Shown in pieces: positions 1-8,200 of a stretch of DNA of 44,234 nucleotides. The translations under genes and the position numbers were made by a program. This DNA comes from Pseudomonas yamanorum. Its GTDB lineage: Bacteria; Pseudomonadota; Gammaproteobacteria; Pseudomonadales; Pseudomonadaceae. The stretch is taken from the NCBI RefSeq assembly GCF_013386765.1, contig NZ_JACARE010000011.1, positions 1 through 44,234 of the forward strand, written 5' to 3'. The notes below the pieces were generated by a model that worked only from the letters and a program-made list of their open reading frames with translations, searched no databases and was not told the origin of the DNA. Position 1 is the first letter of the stretch. Every line of letters starts with the position of its first letter.

Positions 1-55
1 GCTGTAAGAGCGAAACCATAAGCTGCCGTTACCTAAATAACGGATATGCCCCCAA
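1..55 (-). repeat. Partial copy of a long dispersed non-coding repeat
   Basis: Read on the minus strand this segment carries GGGGGCATATCCGTT followed further on by CGCTCTTACAGC. The same blocks in the same order recur near 34365, 34860 (inverted) and 43964. The copy is cut by the window start. No protein is encoded. It lies just beyond the terminator of the ABC exporter operon, an intergenic position like that of the other copies. Confidence 0.7.
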
Positions 56-65
56 CCAAACACAA

Positions 66-94
66 AAAAACGGCCTCATCTGAAGGCCGTTTTT
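66..94. terminator. Bidirectional intrinsic terminator
   Basis: An 11-bp perfect stem (AAAAACGGCCT / AGGCCGTTTTT) encloses a 7-nt loop. It gives a U-tract on either strand. It sits 17 nt beyond the stop codon of the minus-strand ABC permease, so it most likely ends that operon. Confidence 0.85.
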
Positions 95-110
95 CATTAC
101 ACTTCAACGC

Positions 111-890
111 TTAGGTGCGCATCCCACGCCCACTCACCAGCAACCGCGCGCACCCCACATAAAGCACCACAGTTGCCACCAGCATAAACGTAATCGCCAC
201 ACTGATCTTGATATCCGACACGCCCAAGATGCCGTAACGGAAGGCGTTAACCATGTGCAACACAGGGTTGGCCAACGACACCGTCTGCCAGAACGGCGGC
301 AACAAGGTGATCGAATAAAACACCCCACCCAGATACGTCAGCGGCGTCAGCACAAACGTCGGAATAATCGAAATGTCATCAAAGTTGCGCGCAAACACCG
401 CGTTGATGAACCCCAGCAACGAAAAAATCGTCGCCGTCAGCACCACCACCAGCAGCGTGATCCCAAGGTGATGCACCTGCAAATGGGTAAAGAACAGTGA
501 CAGCAGCGTCACGATCACCCCGACCATCAACCCGCGCAGCACGCCGCCCAGGGTGTAGCCGATCAGAATCGTATGGGGCGACACCGGCGACACCATCAAT
601 TCCTCGATGGAACGCTGGAACTTGCTGCCGAAAAAGCTCGACACCACGTTGCCGTAGGAGTTGGTGATCACCGACATCATGATCAACCCCGGCACGATGT
701 ACTCCATATAGGTGAAACCACCCATATCACCAATCTGCCGGCCAATCAGGTTGCCGAAGATCACGAAGTACAAAACCATGGTGATCGCCGGCGGCAGCAG
801 GGTCTGCGGCCAGATCCGGGTAAAGCGCTTCACTTCGCGGTAGACGATGGTCTGTAGCGCGACGAGGTTGGGTTGCAGTTCCGAACTCAT
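111..890 (-). CDS. ABC-2 type transporter permease (YadH-like)
   Basis: This 259-aa integral membrane protein is the permease half of an ABC-2 exporter and would pair with the ATPase encoded just upstream. It has about six hydrophobic segments, typical of the family, and its length is close to E. coli YadH (256 aa). Its start overlaps the stop of the ATPase gene by 4 nt (ATGA), so the two are translationally coupled. The exported substrate cannot be told from the sequence. The gene order ATPase, permease, with GST upstream, matches the PA2811-PA2813 block as I recall it. The start codon is fixed by the overlap. Confidence 0.9.
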   Translation of the reverse strand: MSSELQPNLVALQTIVYREVKRFTRIWPQTLLPPAITMVLYFVIFGNLIGRQIGDMGGFTYMEYIVPGLIMMSVITNSYGNVVSSFFGSKFQRSIEELMVSPVSPHTILIGYTLGGVLRGLMVGVIVTLLSLFFTHLQVHHLGITLLVVVLTATIFSLLGFINAVFARNFDDISIIPTFVLTPLTYLGGVFYSITLLPPFWQTVSLANPVLHMVNAFRYGILGVSDIKISVAITFMLVATVVLYVGCARLLVSGRGMRT

Positions 891-1819
891 ACCGCCACCT
901 TCGCCAGATTTTTCTCCACCAGGGACACGAACAACTCCTCAAGGCGATTGGTTTTGTTACGCAGGCTCAGCACTTCGATGTTCTGGGTGGCCAACTGGCC
1001 GAACAACGCGGTGATGCCCACGGCTTTGTCTACCTGGACTTCCAGGGTGTGGCTGTCCACCAGGCGGTTCGGGTAGCCGATCAACTGCGGTGGCACGGAC
1101 ATGTTGTTTTTCAGGTCGAGCAGGAAGGTCTCGACGTGCAACTGGCTCAGCAAGTTACGCATGCTGGTGTTTTCGACGATGGTGCCGTGGTCGATGATGC
1201 CAATGTTGCGGCACAGCTGCTCAGCCTCTTCCAGATAGTGCGTGGTGAGGATGATGGTGATGCCTTTCTGGTTCAGCTCGGTGAGGAACGTCCACATCGA
1301 GCGACGCAGCTCGATGTCCACGCCCGCCGTGGGTTCGTCGAGGATCAGCAGGCGCGGTTCGTGCACCAGGGCGCGGGCGATCATCAGGCGACGCTTCATG
1401 CCGCCGGACAGCGAACGCGAAGGCACGTCGCGCTTGTCCCACAGCCCCAGTTGGGTGAGGTACTGCTCGGCGCGTTCCTTGGCGATCTTCGGCGGGATGC
1501 CGTAGTAACCGGCCTGGGTCACGACGATGTCGAAGGTCTTTTCAAACTGGTTGAAATTGAACTCCTGGGGCACCACGCCAATGCTGCGCTTGAGCGCCGC
1601 CGGGGATTTGTCCAGGTCGTGACCAAAGATATTCACCGTACCGGTGGTCTTGTTGACCAGGGTCGAGAGAATCCCGATGGTGGTGGATTTGCCGGCGCCA
1701 TTGGGGCCGAGCAAGGCGAAGAAATCACCTTCGGCGACGTCCAGATCGATACCACTCAGGGCCTGGAAACCGTTGCCGTAGGTTTTGGTTAGCTGCCGGA
1801 TGGACAGAGCGGAACTCAT
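887..1819 (-). CDS. ABC transporter ATP-binding protein (YadG-like)
   Basis: A 310-aa cytoplasmic ATPase that would power the adjacent ABC-2 permease. Visible motifs are Walker A GPNGAGKS (residues 38-45), the signature LSGGM (137-141) and Walker B LLILDEP (157-163), followed by the switch histidine in LTTHYLEEAE. The length matches E. coli YadG (308 aa). The last codon overlaps the permease start (ATGA), giving a two-gene operon that ends at the terminator at 66-94. The family is a drug/lipid-type exporter, but the substrate is unknown. Confidence 0.92.
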   Translation of the reverse strand: MSSALSIRQLTKTYGNGFQALSGIDLDVAEGDFFALLGPNGAGKSTTIGILSTLVNKTTGTVNIFGHDLDKSPAALKRSIGVVPQEFNFNQFEKTFDIVVTQAGYYGIPPKIAKERAEQYLTQLGLWDKRDVPSRSLSGGMKRRLMIARALVHEPRLLILDEPTAGVDIELRRSMWTFLTELNQKGITIILTTHYLEEAEQLCRNIGIIDHGTIVENTSMRNLLSQLHVETFLLDLKNNMSVPPQLIGYPNRLVDSHTLEVQVDKAVGITALFGQLATQNIEVLSLRNKTNRLEELFVSLVEKNLAKVAV

Positions 1820-1895
1820 ATCGGATTACGCACCAAAGAAGAGGAATAGAATTGTTACATGAGGGCAGACCGCACGGAATACAACGGCTGCGCGT

Positions 1896-1914
1896 GACAA
1901 GCATGGTGCTTGTC
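1896..1914. other. Short perfect hairpin between GST and ABC exporter genes
   Basis: GACAAGCA and TGCTTGTC form an 8-bp perfect inverted repeat with a 3-nt loop. Partly complementary GC-rich flanks extend it. It lies 40 nt past the GST stop codon (minus strand) and upstream of the ABC operon. Without a U-tract it is either a weak terminator or a protein-binding palindrome. Confidence 0.4.
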
Positions 1915-1954
1915 CGCGCCGCACAAGTACAGTCACCCGTATTAATAGTGGGTA

Positions 1955-2578
1955 TCAGGTCAACGCGGTCATGACCGATTTCTGGTAGGCCGGGCGCTGG
2001 CGCAGGCGCTGGTACCAGGCCTCAAGGTTAGGCATCGACGGGCGTTCGATGGGCATTTCGAACCAGGCATAAATGAAGCTGCCCAACGGGATATCGCCCA
2101 TGCCGATCTCGCTGCCGGAGAGGTAGGGTTGAGTGGCCAAGGCCTGATCCACCGTCTGCAAGACGTCGATGCAGGCTTGGCGCCCGGCGTTGATGGTGTC
2201 CCAGTTCTGCTTGTCAGCCGGGGTACGCAGCACGCCCCAGAACACGGTCTTGAACGGTTCGGCCAGGGTCGAGGTGGTCCAGTCCATCCACTTTTCGGCG
2301 TTGGCCCGGGTTTGCAGGTCGCCCGGGTACCAGTTCGAATCCGGCGCATGTTTGGCGGCCAGATAACGCACGATGGTGTTGGATTCCCACAGTACAAAGT
2401 CGCCATCTTCAATCATCGGCACCCGGCCATTGGGGTTCAGCGCGCGGTATTGCGGCGTGTCGACCACACCAAAAGCCCCGCCCGCATCAATTGCCTCATA
2501 GTCCAGGCCGAGTTCCTCGGCGCACCACAGTGCCTTCCTGACATTTGACGAATTTTTACGACCCCAGATTTTCAGCAT
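1955..2578 (-). CDS. Glutathione S-transferase family protein
   Basis: A 207-aa soluble GST. The N-terminal thioredoxin fold is visible (MLKIWGRKNSSNVRKALW) with serines at positions 10-11 as candidates for the glutathione-activating residue. The cis-proline motif NGRVPMIED and the ES pair in LWESNTIVRYL bind the glutathione backbone in this superfamily. The all-helical C-terminal domain follows. It conjugates or reduces small electrophiles in the cytosol; the substrate is not predictable. It lies upstream of the ABC exporter on the same strand with a gap of about 135 nt, so it probably has its own transcript. Confidence 0.9.
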   Translation of the reverse strand: MLKIWGRKNSSNVRKALWCAEELGLDYEAIDAGGAFGVVDTPQYRALNPNGRVPMIEDGDFVLWESNTIVRYLAAKHAPDSNWYPGDLQTRANAEKWMDWTTSTLAEPFKTVFWGVLRTPADKQNWDTINAGRQACIDVLQTVDQALATQPYLSGSEIGMGDIPLGSFIYAWFEMPIERPSMPNLEAWYQRLRQRPAYQKSVMTALT

Positions 2579-2635
2579 GACCGCCCCGATTTTGAAAAAG
2601 ATGGTTGGATGAATGCCGGGGCAGCATACGCCGGA

Positions 2636-3295
2636 TCACGTCCGGCTTAAATCACTCCGCATATCCCCCAACAGGATCGGCATCTGCTCGCCAAACAGGT
2701 GCGGGTAACATTTCTGCAGGTGGGCGAAGAAGAATTCCTCGGGCACCTCGGCAAATTGCCCATGGTCCACCACGTACTCCATGGAGCGCTGACCCTTGCG
2801 GTTGAAGGCGTGGAAAACACTGTCGTGGAGGCCGTCGAAATCCAGCGGCGGCACATCGAACAGTTCGCACAGTTGCTGGTTGAAGGCGGGCGTGGCTTTC
2901 ACCCAGCTGCCATCCAGATACAGCTCGGTGTAGCCGTGCATGGCAAAAACGTCACTTCTGAGCAGTTCGATCAAACGCGGCGTCGACAAGTGGTTGCGCA
3001 CGTCGGCCAGGCCGATACGCGCTGGAATGCCGCAGTGCCTTGCGCACCCTGCCAGCAGCGTCGCCTTCGGCACGCAATAACTCTCGCCGGCGGCCAGGGC
3101 GAAGCTGCCGGTGAGGGTTTGCGGGTCGCGGCTGAAGGTATAGGGGTTGTAGCGCACCGCCTCGCGCACGGCGTAGTAAAGACTGACTGCCTGGTCACGG
3201 GGTGCGGCACTCGAACCGCGATGTTTTTCGGCGAACTCCACCACCGCAGGGTGGTCACTATCGATGAAGCGGCCGGGATTCAAGTACGCATTCAT
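2636..3295 (-). CDS. Transglutaminase-like cysteine protein
   Basis: 219 aa. The core of the transglutaminase/protease fold is visible: C74 in GESYCVPKATLLAGCARHCG, followed by GIPARIG, and H120 in AMHGYTELYLDGSWVKATPAF. The position that normally holds the third catalytic residue, Asp, after the Trp appears to be Ala/Thr here (W131-V-K-A-T-P). No signal peptide is seen, so it is probably cytosolic. The start at 3295 is the only Met at the head of the conserved part. The reading frame stays open far upstream, but that stretch is antisense to fadE. The substrate is unknown. It is divergent from fadE across a 192-nt gap. Confidence 0.8.
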   Translation of the reverse strand: MNAYLNPGRFIDSDHPAVVEFAEKHRGSSAAPRDQAVSLYYAVREAVRYNPYTFSRDPQTLTGSFALAAGESYCVPKATLLAGCARHCGIPARIGLADVRNHLSTPRLIELLRSDVFAMHGYTELYLDGSWVKATPAFNQQLCELFDVPPLDFDGLHDSVFHAFNRKGQRSMEYVVDHGQFAEVPEEFFFAHLQKCYPHLFGEQMPILLGDMRSDLSRT

Positions 3296-3487
3296 GAGGT
3301 TAATCTCCGAGGCAAGCCTGGAGTCTAACCACCGCCTGCGAGCTGCGATAACGACGATTCGGCCAAATGTCGGCGCCTGATGGCGAACTTCCCCCGGCAC
3401 ACCACGTAACACCCTCGTCACCCTGCTTTTTCGGATGCCGACTAAGCTCAGAGGTGATTTCGCACCTGGTTTCACGGAGGATTGAAT

Positions 3488-5935
3488 ATGCTGTTGTTGT
3501 GGATACTGGTTCTGGTGGTCGGCGTTGCCTACCTGGCACACCGCCGCACCGCGCCCCTGCCCGCCATAGGCGTGGTGGCCGTCTACCTGTTGGCAATGGG
3601 CGCCTTCAGCCATGCACCAGGCTGGTTGCTGCTGATCTTCTGGGTGCTGATCGCCGTGGTGGCCGCCCCGCTGCTGCTGCCGGACCTGCGCCGCAAGTAC
3701 TTCACCGCGCCGCTGTTCAACTGGTTCCAGAAAGTCCTGCCGCCGATGTCCGAGACCGAGCGCGACGCCATCGACGCCGGCACCGTGTGGTGGGACGGCG
3801 AGCTGTTCAGCGGCCGTCCTGACTGGGACAAGTTGCTGGCCTACCCCAAGGCGCAACTGACCGAAGAAGAACAAGCCTTCATCGACGGCCCCACTGAAGA
3901 ACTGTGCGCGATGGTCACCGACTGGGAAATCGGCCAGGCCATGGACCTGCCGCCGGCGGCCTGGGAACACATCAAGCAGCATGGCTTTTTTGCCCTGATC
4001 ATCCCCAAGGAATTCGGCGGCAAGGGTTTCTCCGCCTACGCCCACTCCCAGGTCGCGATGAAACTGGCGACCCGCAGCGGCGACCTCGCCTCCACCGTCA
4101 TGGTCCCCAACTCCCTGGGCCCGGCCGAATTGCTGCTGCACTACGGCACCGATGAACAACGCAACCATTACCTGCCCCGCCTGGCCCGTGGTGACGACAT
4201 CCCGTGCTTTGCCCTGACCGGCCCGCTGGCAGGCTCCGACGCCGGCTCCATGCCCGACACCGGGGTGATCTGCAAAGGCGAGTGGGAAGGCAAGGAAACC
4301 CTTGGCCTGCGCCTGAACTGGGAAAAACGCTACATCACCCTCGGCCCGGTAGCGACCTTGCTCGGCCTGGCGTTCAAGGCCCATGACCCGGACCATCTGC
4401 TGGGCGACGAAGAAGACCTCGGCATCAGCCTCGCGCTGATCCCCACCGACACCCCCGGCGTTGAAATCGGCCGCCGCCACCTGCCACTGGGCGCCGCGTT
4501 CATGAACGGCCCCAACTCCGGCAAGGACGTGTTCATTCCCCTGGACTTCCTGATCGGCGGCCAGGAAATGCTCGGCAAGGGCTGGATGATGCTGATGAAC
4601 TGCCTCTCGGTGGGCCGTTCGATTTCCCTGCCCGCCGTCGGCACTGGCGCCGCCAAGTTCACCAGCCTGGTGACCGGCCAATATGCCCAGGTGCGCGAGC
4701 AGTTCAACGTGCCGCTGGCCGCCTTTGAAGGCATCCAGGAAGCCCTGGCGCGCATCGGCGGCAACGCGTGGTTGATGGACAGCGCGCGGATGCTCACCGC
4801 CAATGCCGTCGACCTGGGGGAAAAACCCTCGGTACTGTCGGCGATCCTCAAGTACCACCTGACCGAACGCGGCCGCGAGTGCATCAGCCATGCAATGGAC
4901 GTGCACGGCGGCAAGGGCATCATCATGGGGCCCAACAACTACCTGGGCCGCAGCTGGCAAGGCGCGCCGATCTTCATCACCGTGGAAGGCGCGAATATTC
5001 TCTCGCGCAACCTGATGATCTTCGGCCAGGGCGCGATCCGCTGCCATCCGTTCGTACTCAAGGAAATGGCCCTGGCCGGCCGTGAAGACCATGACCAGGC
5101 GCTGAAGGAATTCGACGGCCTGCTGCTGCAACACATCGGCTTTGCCGTAAGCAACGCCGCCAGCACCCTGGTGCTGAACCTCGGTTTTGGTCACTTCGAA
5201 AAAGCCCCGGGCAACAGTTTGAGCCAGGGCTACTTCCGCGCACTCAACCGCCAAGCCGCAGCGTTTGCGATGCTGGCAGACCTGAGCATGATGCTGCTGG
5301 GCGGCGAACTGAAACGTCGCGAACGCCTGTCGGCACGTCTGGGCGATGTGCTGAGCCATATGTACCTGGCGTCGGCAGCGCTCAAGCGTTACCACGACCT
5401 GGACTCGCCGGACCACCTGCGCCCGCTGTTCGCCTGGGCCATGGAAGAAAGCCTCGGCCACTCCGAGCGTGCATTGGATGAATTGCTGACCAACTTCCCG
5501 AGCAAGGTACTGGGCTGCCTGCTGCGGGTGATCGTGTTCCCGTTCGGCCGTCGCCATAAGGGCCCGTCCGATGAACTGGATGCCGAGGTGGCAGCCGTGA
5601 TCGGTCGCGCCAAGGGCGATCCGGCCCTGGAAGCGGTGCTGGCTGGCTGCTATCGCCCGCAATCCGCCGAGGACCCGGTGGGCGCCCTGCAACATGCCTA
5701 CGACCTGTTGGCCGACAGCCATCCGTTGCAGAAAAAACTCCACGAAGGCCTCAAGAGCGGCCAGGTCAAACCTACCGCTGGCGAACACGCCATCGACGCC
5801 GCGCTGCATGCCGGCGTGCTGCAACCGGCTGAGGCGCAGACCCTGCGTGACGCTGAAGCGGCGCGGCGCAAGGTGATCGACGTGGATGATTTCAGCAAGG
5901 AAGAGCTGAGCCAGGCTGAGGGAAAAGTCCGCTGA
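3488..5935 (+). CDS. fadE: Acyl-CoA dehydrogenase FadE
   Basis: An 815-aa FAD-dependent acyl-CoA dehydrogenase that catalyses the first step of fatty-acid beta-oxidation (acyl-CoA to trans-2-enoyl-CoA). The length matches E. coli FadE (814 aa), much longer than ordinary acyl-CoA dehydrogenases. Two hydrophobic N-terminal segments (about residues 2-15 and 25-58) suggest membrane attachment. The dehydrogenase core follows, including CFALTGPLAGSDAGS, and then the FadE-specific C-terminal helical extension. ATG at 3488 is preferred over TTG at 3482 because GGAGG ends 7 nt before it. It is followed by a hairpin terminator. Confidence 0.93.
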   Translation: MLLLWILVLVVGVAYLAHRRTAPLPAIGVVAVYLLAMGAFSHAPGWLLLIFWVLIAVVAAPLLLPDLRRKYFTAPLFNWFQKVLPPMSETERDAIDAGTVWWDGELFSGRPDWDKLLAYPKAQLTEEEQAFIDGPTEELCAMVTDWEIGQAMDLPPAAWEHIKQHGFFALIIPKEFGGKGFSAYAHSQVAMKLATRSGDLASTVMVPNSLGPAELLLHYGTDEQRNHYLPRLARGDDIPCFALTGPLAGSDAGSMPDTGVICKGEWEGKETLGLRLNWEKRYITLGPVATLLGLAFKAHDPDHLLGDEEDLGISLALIPTDTPGVEIGRRHLPLGAAFMNGPNSGKDVFIPLDFLIGGQEMLGKGWMMLMNCLSVGRSISLPAVGTGAAKFTSLVTGQYAQVREQFNVPLAAFEGIQEALARIGGNAWLMDSARMLTANAVDLGEKPSVLSAILKYHLTERGRECISHAMDVHGGKGIIMGPNNYLGRSWQGAPIFITVEGANILSRNLMIFGQGAIRCHPFVLKEMALAGREDHDQALKEFDGLLLQHIGFAVSNAASTLVLNLGFGHFEKAPGNSLSQGYFRALNRQAAAFAMLADLSMMLLGGELKRRERLSARLGDVLSHMYLASAALKRYHDLDSPDHLRPLFAWAMEESLGHSERALDELLTNFPSKVLGCLLRVIVFPFGRRHKGPSDELDAEVAAVIGRAKGDPALEAVLAGCYRPQSAEDPVGALQHAYDLLADSHPLQKKLHEGLKSGQVKPTAGEHAIDAALHAGVLQPAEAQTLRDAEAARRKVIDVDDFSKEELSQAEGKVR

Positions 5936-5951
5936 ACCCAGCGGTCATATA

Positions 5952-5990
5952 AAAACGGGCGCTTGAGCTATATACTCTCGCGCCCGTTTT
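5952..5990. terminator. Intrinsic terminator after fadE
   Basis: AAAACGGGCGC (5952-5962) pairs perfectly with GCGCCCGTTTT (5980-5990) around a 17-nt loop. It lies 17 nt after the fadE stop codon. The loop contains TATACT (5971-5976), a good -10 hexamer, so the same segment may also hold the promoter for the next gene. No matching -35 is obvious. Confidence 0.7.
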
Positions 5991-6009
5991 GCTCTTGAGG
6001 ACTTATCTC

Positions 6010-6417
6010 GTGTCCAACGTCGTTGCCGATCATCTCGTCTTGCTCGACCACCTGCGCAGCATCCTGGTTGCCGTCGGCGAAGCCGAACAGGTTCCCGAGG
6101 AAAGCCACCTCCTGTTCCTGGAGCGCTTCGATGAACTGCGCGCCCTGCTGCCGATCGACCCTATCGAAAGCCAGTACCTGGGCCAGGACATGATGAGCCA
6201 GGTCATCCTGCGCTACCCGCAAATTGCCCACCTGGTGCCGCGCGACCTGCTGTGGTTCTTCGGTGGCGATTGCCTGCACTTCATGCCCGATGACGAACTG
6301 GACCTGTACCAGGCCCTGGAAGAACGTCGCTTTGAAGCTGAACAGAACGACGAACCGTTCGACTGGAACCAGGAAAAGCAGTTGTTGGCCATGTCCAATG
6401 ACCAGCCAAAGCACTGA
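6010..6417 (+). CDS. Small conserved protein (PA2817-like, function unknown)
   Basis: 135 aa, acidic and soluble, with no signal peptide or membrane segment. GTG at 6010 is chosen because GAGG ends 9 nt upstream. The in-frame start at 5989 lies inside the fadE terminator. It sits directly downstream of fadE, as a PA2817-family protein does in other pseudomonads as far as I recall. Acidic clusters (PDDELDLYQALEERRFEAE) dominate the second half. I do not recognise a catalytic motif and give no function. Confidence 0.75.
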   Translation: MSNVVADHLVLLDHLRSILVAVGEAEQVPEESHLLFLERFDELRALLPIDPIESQYLGQDMMSQVILRYPQIAHLVPRDLLWFFGGDCLHFMPDDELDLYQALEERRFEAEQNDEPFDWNQEKQLLAMSNDQPKH

Positions 6418-6444
6418 TGTAAAAAACGCTGAAGATCAAAATAT

Positions 6445-6529
6445 GTGGGAGCTGGCTTGCCTGCGATGCAGGCGGCTCAGTGTGTCAGTCACACCGCGGC
6501 GTTGCTATCGCAGGCAAGCCAGCTCCCAC
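6445..6529. repeat. REPIN (REP doublet, GTGGGAGC type)
   Basis: GTGGGAGCTGGCTTGCCTGC and its exact reverse complement bound an 85-nt element with a variable centre. Close copies are at 28194-28278 and 25280-25365. These are Pseudomonas REP palindromes, usually mobilised by a REP-associated tyrosine transposase (RAYT) encoded elsewhere. This copy lies between the convergent 3' ends of the PA2817-like gene and the LysR gene. Confidence 0.9.
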
Positions 6530-6549
6530 ACAAATCCGCTGCCGCATTC

Positions 6550-7497
6550 CTACCGCTTATTCAGCGTCGGCTCCTTAGCCATGCACTCCACCAGATAATC
6601 AATAAACACCCGCAACTTCGGCGGCAGATACCGCGTCGGTGAATGCAGCAACCACGCATCCCCGTGGTACGACGCAATAAAATCCCACTCCGGCAACACC
6701 TGCACCACCTCCCCCGCCTCCAGCGCATGCCGCGCCGTGAAGTACGGCAAGCTGCCGATTCCCACATGCTGCAACACCGCATCCAGCCGTACCCCGGTGT
6801 GATTGGCCGCGTACCGCCCGCGCACGCCCACCGTCACCGCCTTGCTGCCCTGGCGAAACTTCCAGCGCGCATCCCCCGGCGTTTCCCCCAGGTAGATGCA
6901 ACTGTGCTCCAGCAAATCATGGGGATGCTCTGGCGTACCGTGCTCGGCCAGGTACCGTGGCGTGGCGCAGACCAAGTGTTCGATGGGCAGCAGTTGGCGC
7001 CCCACCAACCCCGGCGGCGGGCTGTCGGTGATGCGGATGCTCAGGTCGACATTGTCATCAATCAAATCCACGTGCCGGTCCTCCAGGATCAGTTGCACAT
7101 CGACCTTGGGGTAACGCCGCAAAAACTCCGGCATATGGGGATGTACCACAAACCGCCCCACCGCCTTGGGCACACTGACCCGCACCAAGCCTTCTGCCTC
7201 ATGGGTGTATTGCCCACTGATTTCCATCACCGAGCGCGCGGCGCTGACCATTTCCTGACAGCGCTTGAACACCTCTTCACCGCCTTCGCTCAGGCGCAGC
7301 TTGCGGGTGGTGCGTTGCAGCAGGCGCGTCGCCAGGGCCTTTTCCAGGCGTGAGATACTGCGGCTCACGGATGACGGCGAAGCACCCAGTTGCCGCGCGG
7401 CTTCGGAGAAGCTGCCGGTTTCCACCACCTTGACGAAAATCGCCATTTCACCCAGCAGCGGCAAGGGAAGATTGATGCTCATGACGCACAAGTCCAT
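6550..7497 (-). CDS. LysR-family transcriptional regulator
   Basis: 315 aa. An N-terminal winged HTH (about residues 15-75, including FSEAARQLGASPSSVSRSIS) is followed by a type-2 periplasmic-binding-like effector domain. The sequence VDVQLILEDRHVDLIDDNVD is typical of the CrgA/DsdC-like branch. The start is uncertain: ATG at 7497 or ATG at 7482, and neither has a strong ribosome-binding site. It is divergent from the alanyl-tRNA editing gene with a gap of about 73-88 nt. LysR proteins often regulate the divergent neighbour, but the effector is unknown. Confidence 0.9.
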   Translation of the reverse strand: MDLCVMSINLPLPLLGEMAIFVKVVETGSFSEAARQLGASPSSVSRSISRLEKALATRLLQRTTRKLRLSEGGEEVFKRCQEMVSAARSVMEISGQYTHEAEGLVRVSVPKAVGRFVVHPHMPEFLRRYPKVDVQLILEDRHVDLIDDNVDLSIRITDSPPPGLVGRQLLPIEHLVCATPRYLAEHGTPEHPHDLLEHSCIYLGETPGDARWKFRQGSKAVTVGVRGRYAANHTGVRLDAVLQHVGIGSLPYFTARHALEAGEVVQVLPEWDFIASYHGDAWLLHSPTRYLPPKLRVFIDYLVECMAKEPTLNKR

Positions 7498-7570
7498 TGA
7501 GATTTGAACGGATTATCACCCATTGGCGCACTTCTTATACTGCCCAATAGAAACCCTGATGCGGATGTAA

Positions 7571-8200
7571 ATGATGACCCAGCGCCTGTTTTTTACCCAT
7601 GACCACCTGAATGCCGAACTCGAAGTGCTGGGATGCACACCTTCTGACAACCAGTTTGCCGTGATCCTGCAGTCAACGATCTTCCATCCCCAAGGTGGCG
7701 GCCAGCCTTCCGACACCGGATGGCTGGGGGAAAGCCAAGTGCTGAAGGTGGTGCAGGAGGCCGATCATGTCGTGCATTACGTCGACCGCCCCGTGGCACT
7801 GGGCGCGATACAGGCACGCGTCGATGAAGAACGCCGCACCCTGCACACGCGCCTGCATTCGGCCGGGCACCTGATCGGCAATGCCGGCGAAACCCTGGGC
7901 TGGATGCCGATCAAGGCCCATCACTGGCCGGGCGAAGGCAAGATCACCTTTATTCGCGGGACCTCGGCCCAGACCATGGACGCGCAAGCGATTCAACAGC
8001 GCGTCGACCAATGGATTGCGGCCAACCTGCCACGCCATATGACGCTGGATGACGGCACCCGGGAAGTGGGTTTTGGCGAGCTGCCGGCCTATGCCTGCGG
8101 CGGCACCCATGTGCAGGCCCTGGGGGACGTGGGCCAGGTAACGATCCTGGCCCTGTCCGAGAAAAAAGGTGCATTGTCGGTGCGCTACAGCCTCGACTGA
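7571..8200 (+). CDS. Trans-acting alanyl-tRNA editing protein (AlaX type)
   Basis: 209 aa. It matches the free-standing editing domain of alanyl-tRNA synthetase, which hydrolyses Ser-tRNA(Ala) or Gly-tRNA(Ala). The zinc-binding motifs are visible: HSAGH (H96, H100) and CGGTH (C176, H180), together with the early GGGQPSDTG motif. There is no aminoacylation domain, and the length fits the shorter AlaX proteins. An ATG pair at 7571/7574 starts the frame. It is divergent from a LysR regulator, which suggests it is controlled rather than constitutive; free-standing editors are also found next to amino-acid metabolism or resistance genes. Confidence 0.9.
   Translation: MMTQRLFFTHDHLNAELEVLGCTPSDNQFAVILQSTIFHPQGGGQPSDTGWLGESQVLKVVQEADHVVHYVDRPVALGAIQARVDEERRTLHTRLHSAGHLIGNAGETLGWMPIKAHHWPGEGKITFIRGTSAQTMDAQAIQQRVDQWIAANLPRHMTLDDGTREVGFGELPAYACGGTHVQALGDVGQVTILALSEKKGALSVRYSLD

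Noticed and set aside
3296..5824. Minus-strand open frame extending the transglutaminase-like gene to over 1000 codons
   Set aside because: The extension is antisense to fadE, has the Gln/His/Ala-rich composition of shadow frames in GC-rich DNA, and the conserved domain starts at 3295.
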